From positions 1 through 15,398 of the forward strand of contig JAPUJU010000365.1 in the NCBI GenBank assembly GCA_027296025.1: DNA of 15,398 nt, in the 5' to 3' direction. Below the pieces are notes generated by a model, which did no database searches, was not told the origin of the DNA, and worked only from the letters and a program-made list of their open reading frames with translations. The number at the start of each line of letters is the position of its first letter. Position 1 is the first letter of the stretch. Source of the stretch: a bacterium (GTDB lineage: Bacteria > Krumholzibacteriota > Krumholzibacteriia > WVZY01). The position numbers were made by a program, and so were the translations under genes. Below, one piece after another: positions 13,984 through 15,398 of this stretch.

Positions 13984-14946
13984 ATGATATCCGAGAAGAA
14001 AATGACGCAGGCCGCCCACACCGCCCTGACACAATGCCTCGGGCTGAAGGAGAACGAGAAGCTCCTCATCGTCACGAACCCCGAATTCGAGCGGATCGGC
14101 CAGGCCCTCTATAATGAAGGTCTCCGCCTCGGGGCACAGGCTGCGCTGCTTTACTACCCCAGCGGATCGATGAACGGTGAAGAACCGCCGCCCCTGATCG
14201 CGAACGCGATGATGAAATCGGATGTCGTTATCGCACCGACCGTTTCCAGTATCACCCACACACGCGCGAGGCGCCAGGCGTGCAAAGCCGGTGCGCGCGT
14301 CGCAACGATGCCTGGTATCACCGAAGATTTTTTCGTCCGCGGGCTGAGCGCTGACTACAAGGAGCTTCGGACGTTTACGGCGAAAATGTTCAAGCTCCTC
14401 GACACGGCGCGCGTTGCACACGTCACCTCCCCTTCGGGAACAAACCTCGTTCTCGATATCAACAACCGCGCGCGGGTCAGCGACGGCGACTTGCGGCTGC
14501 GCGGCGCCTATTCGAACCTGCCGACAGGTGAGACAGAGCTGGCGCCGAAGAACGCGAAGGGTATTCTCGTCGTCGACCGCTGCGGCGACTACATCACGAC
14601 CCCGACGTGGCTCGAGATCGAGAAAGGGCATATTGTCAGGTACGACGGGAGCGCCTCCGGTCGGCGGTTCAAACGCCTCATCAATGAAGCGAAAAAACGC
14701 GACGGAAACGGACGTGCCTCCTTTGTCGCTGAGTTCGCGATCGGCACGAACAAGAAAGCCAAAGTGACCGGCGTGATCCTCGAAGACGAAAAGGTGTTCG
14801 GCACGTGCCATATCGCGTTCGGCGACAACACGAGCTATTCGGGCGGAAAGAACCCGAGCACGCTACACATCGATACGATCGTTTTCAAACCCACGATCGC
14901 GCTCGACGGCCAGACGATCATGAAGGGTGGGAAGCTCACGATCTGA
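13984..14946 (+). CDS. M29-like metallopeptidase (aminopeptidase T / leucyl aminopeptidase family)
   Basis: 320 residues, shorter than the classical M29 AmpS/AmpT enzymes (about 400) but typical of a compact branch of the family. The C-terminal half has NLPTGETELAP (178-188), with Glu183 as a probable metal ligand. VAEFAIGTN (248-256) with Glu250, EDEKVFGTCHIAFGDN (267-282) with His276, and LHIDTIV (294-300) with the His296-x-Asp298 pair complete the two-metal site pattern. It ends IMKGGKLTI, the usual family close. The likely role is removing N-terminal residues from peptides in the cytoplasm. The dioxygenase NicX shares this fold, so function is not certain. The ATG has AAGGAG seven bases upstream. 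It is divergent from pyrR and followed after one base by a putative metalloprotease gene. Confidence 0.85.
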   Translation: MISEKKMTQAAHTALTQCLGLKENEKLLIVTNPEFERIGQALYNEGLRLGAQAALLYYPSGSMNGEEPPPLIANAMMKSDVVIAPTVSSITHTRARRQACKAGARVATMPGITEDFFVRGLSADYKELRTFTAKMFKLLDTARVAHVTSPSGTNLVLDINNRARVSDGDLRLRGAYSNLPTGETELAPKNAKGILVVDRCGDYITTPTWLEIEKGHIVRYDGSASGRRFKRLINEAKKRDGNGRASFVAEFAIGTNKKAKVTGVILEDEKVFGTCHIAFGDNTSYSGGKNPSTLHIDTIVFKPTIALDGQTIMKGGKLTI

Positions 14947-14947
14947 C

Positions 14948-15398
14948 ATGCGCCGCACGCCATCCTCGCAACTCTCGTTCGACTTCTCTGCGACACCAAG
15001 TGCCGCGTCCGGACGTTTTCGACCGACGCGCGCGCTTCTTAACCACCGCGCATGCAACAAAGTCCTCGAGCGGTTTCTCTACGTTCGACGATTCTTCCCC
15101 GAACTCGACGGGCGCATGATCCACGTCGGCCTCACGCGAGCGGCGAGCGGTATGGCGGTTCAGGGCGGCGACGAACTCTGGATCAACCCCTCACACGTTT
15201 CCTACCACACGATGGCGCACGAGTTGATCCACCTGCTCCAGGAGAAGGGCGGGGTCCCGGCGGGTGAGCGCAGCTGCGACATCTATGCGATGGCGCGCCA
15301 CTGGACTCTCAACGACACGCCTCCATATTATGTAAGGATTCCGTATTCGTTTCTGGACGCCCGGGGCAAGCTTCGGAGCGAGGTGTCGATGACGTTAT
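14948..15398 (+). CDS. putative zinc metallopeptidase with HExxH motif, 3' end cut by window edge
   Basis: About 150 residues are visible with no stop before the edge. I do not recognise the family for certain. Key feature: HELIH (91-95) in a helix-like context, preceded by LWINPSHVSYHTMA and followed by GERSCDIYAMARHW (106-119), where Glu107 or Asp111 could be the third zinc ligand. It ends in an aromatic-proline stretch TPPYYVRIPYSF (124-135). The first 30 residues are Ser/Arg-rich and look disordered; there is no signal peptide. The layout is reminiscent of SprT-like or minigluzincin proteases, without proof. The ATG is one base after the aminopeptidase stop with no close ribosome site, so coupled translation is likely. 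Confidence 0.65.
   Translation, partial: MRRTPSSQLSFDFSATPSAASGRFRPTRALLNHRACNKVLERFLYVRRFFPELDGRMIHVGLTRAASGMAVQGGDELWINPSHVSYHTMAHELIHLLQEKGGVPAGERSCDIYAMARHWTLNDTPPYYVRIPYSFLDARGKLRSEVSMTL

Noticed and set aside
13767..14075. 102-codon minus-strand frame in the pyrR/aminopeptidase gap
   Set aside because: It overlaps the plus-strand promoter and the aminopeptidase start, and its hydrophobic look comes from an antisense Lys/Glu-rich stretch.
13843..14811. 322-codon open frame on the minus strand
   Set aside because: Antisense to the M29-like peptidase gene, whose start, ribosome site and metal-site motifs are convincing.
1..15398. CRISPR arrays, tRNA or rRNA genes, insertion sequences
   Set aside because: I looked for regularly spaced direct repeats, tRNA-like cloverleafs and transposase motifs and saw none; nearly all sequence is explained by the listed genes.

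Overview
The window is about 15.4 kb of dense bacterial DNA, moderately GC-rich by eye, with no RNA genes, insertion sequences or CRISPR arrays that I can see. Nearly everything is on the minus strand. Two genes at the right end run on the plus strand. The content fits a Gram-negative or Gram-negative-like bacterium: nucleotide-sugar genes for surface polysaccharide, and a TPR lipoprotein whose mature N-terminus (C-V-Y-F-N-x-Y-Y-N) resembles proteins of the FCB superphylum and related uncultured phyla. That placement is a weak inference. Of the 14 genes, five appear to use GTG starts: rfbB, the rfbC-like gene, the rmd-like gene, pyrK and pyrR.

Region 1 (1-4704, minus strand, transcribed right to left) is a nucleotide-sugar operon: gmd-like, rmd-like, ugd, a short rfbC-like epimerase, and rfbB, which is cut by the left edge. 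It should supply GDP-4-keto-6-deoxymannose and a GDP-6-deoxyhexose (probably GDP-rhamnose), UDP-glucuronate, and dTDP-4-keto-6-deoxyglucose derivatives. The genes overlap or are 1-25 bases apart. A consensus-like promoter precedes gmd, and an 18-bp perfect inverted repeat lies across its -10 region, so it looks like an operator.

Region 2 (4855-13736, minus strand) is a pyrimidine biosynthesis operon in the order pyrR, pyrB, pyrC, TPR lipoprotein, pyrK, pyrD, pyrF, then an ArsB/NhaD-type transporter and tag (3-methyladenine DNA glycosylase I). Most pyr junctions are 4-base ATGA or GTGA overlaps. The pyrR leader carries a complete PyrR-style attenuator: a PyrR-binding hairpin, an overlapping antiterminator and a U-tailed terminator. 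carAB and pyrE are not in the window. The TPR lipoprotein inside the pyr run is the odd member.

Region 3 (13849-15398, plus strand) is divergent from pyrR. It has its own promoter, an M29-like (aminopeptidase T family) metallopeptidase, and one base later an unrecognised HExxH putative metalloprotease that runs off the right edge.

I see no defence system, prophage or clearly new system. The best leads are the operator-like palindrome before gmd, the variant pentaloop PyrR-binding hairpin, the TPR lipoprotein embedded in the pyr operon, and the peptidase pair on the right.
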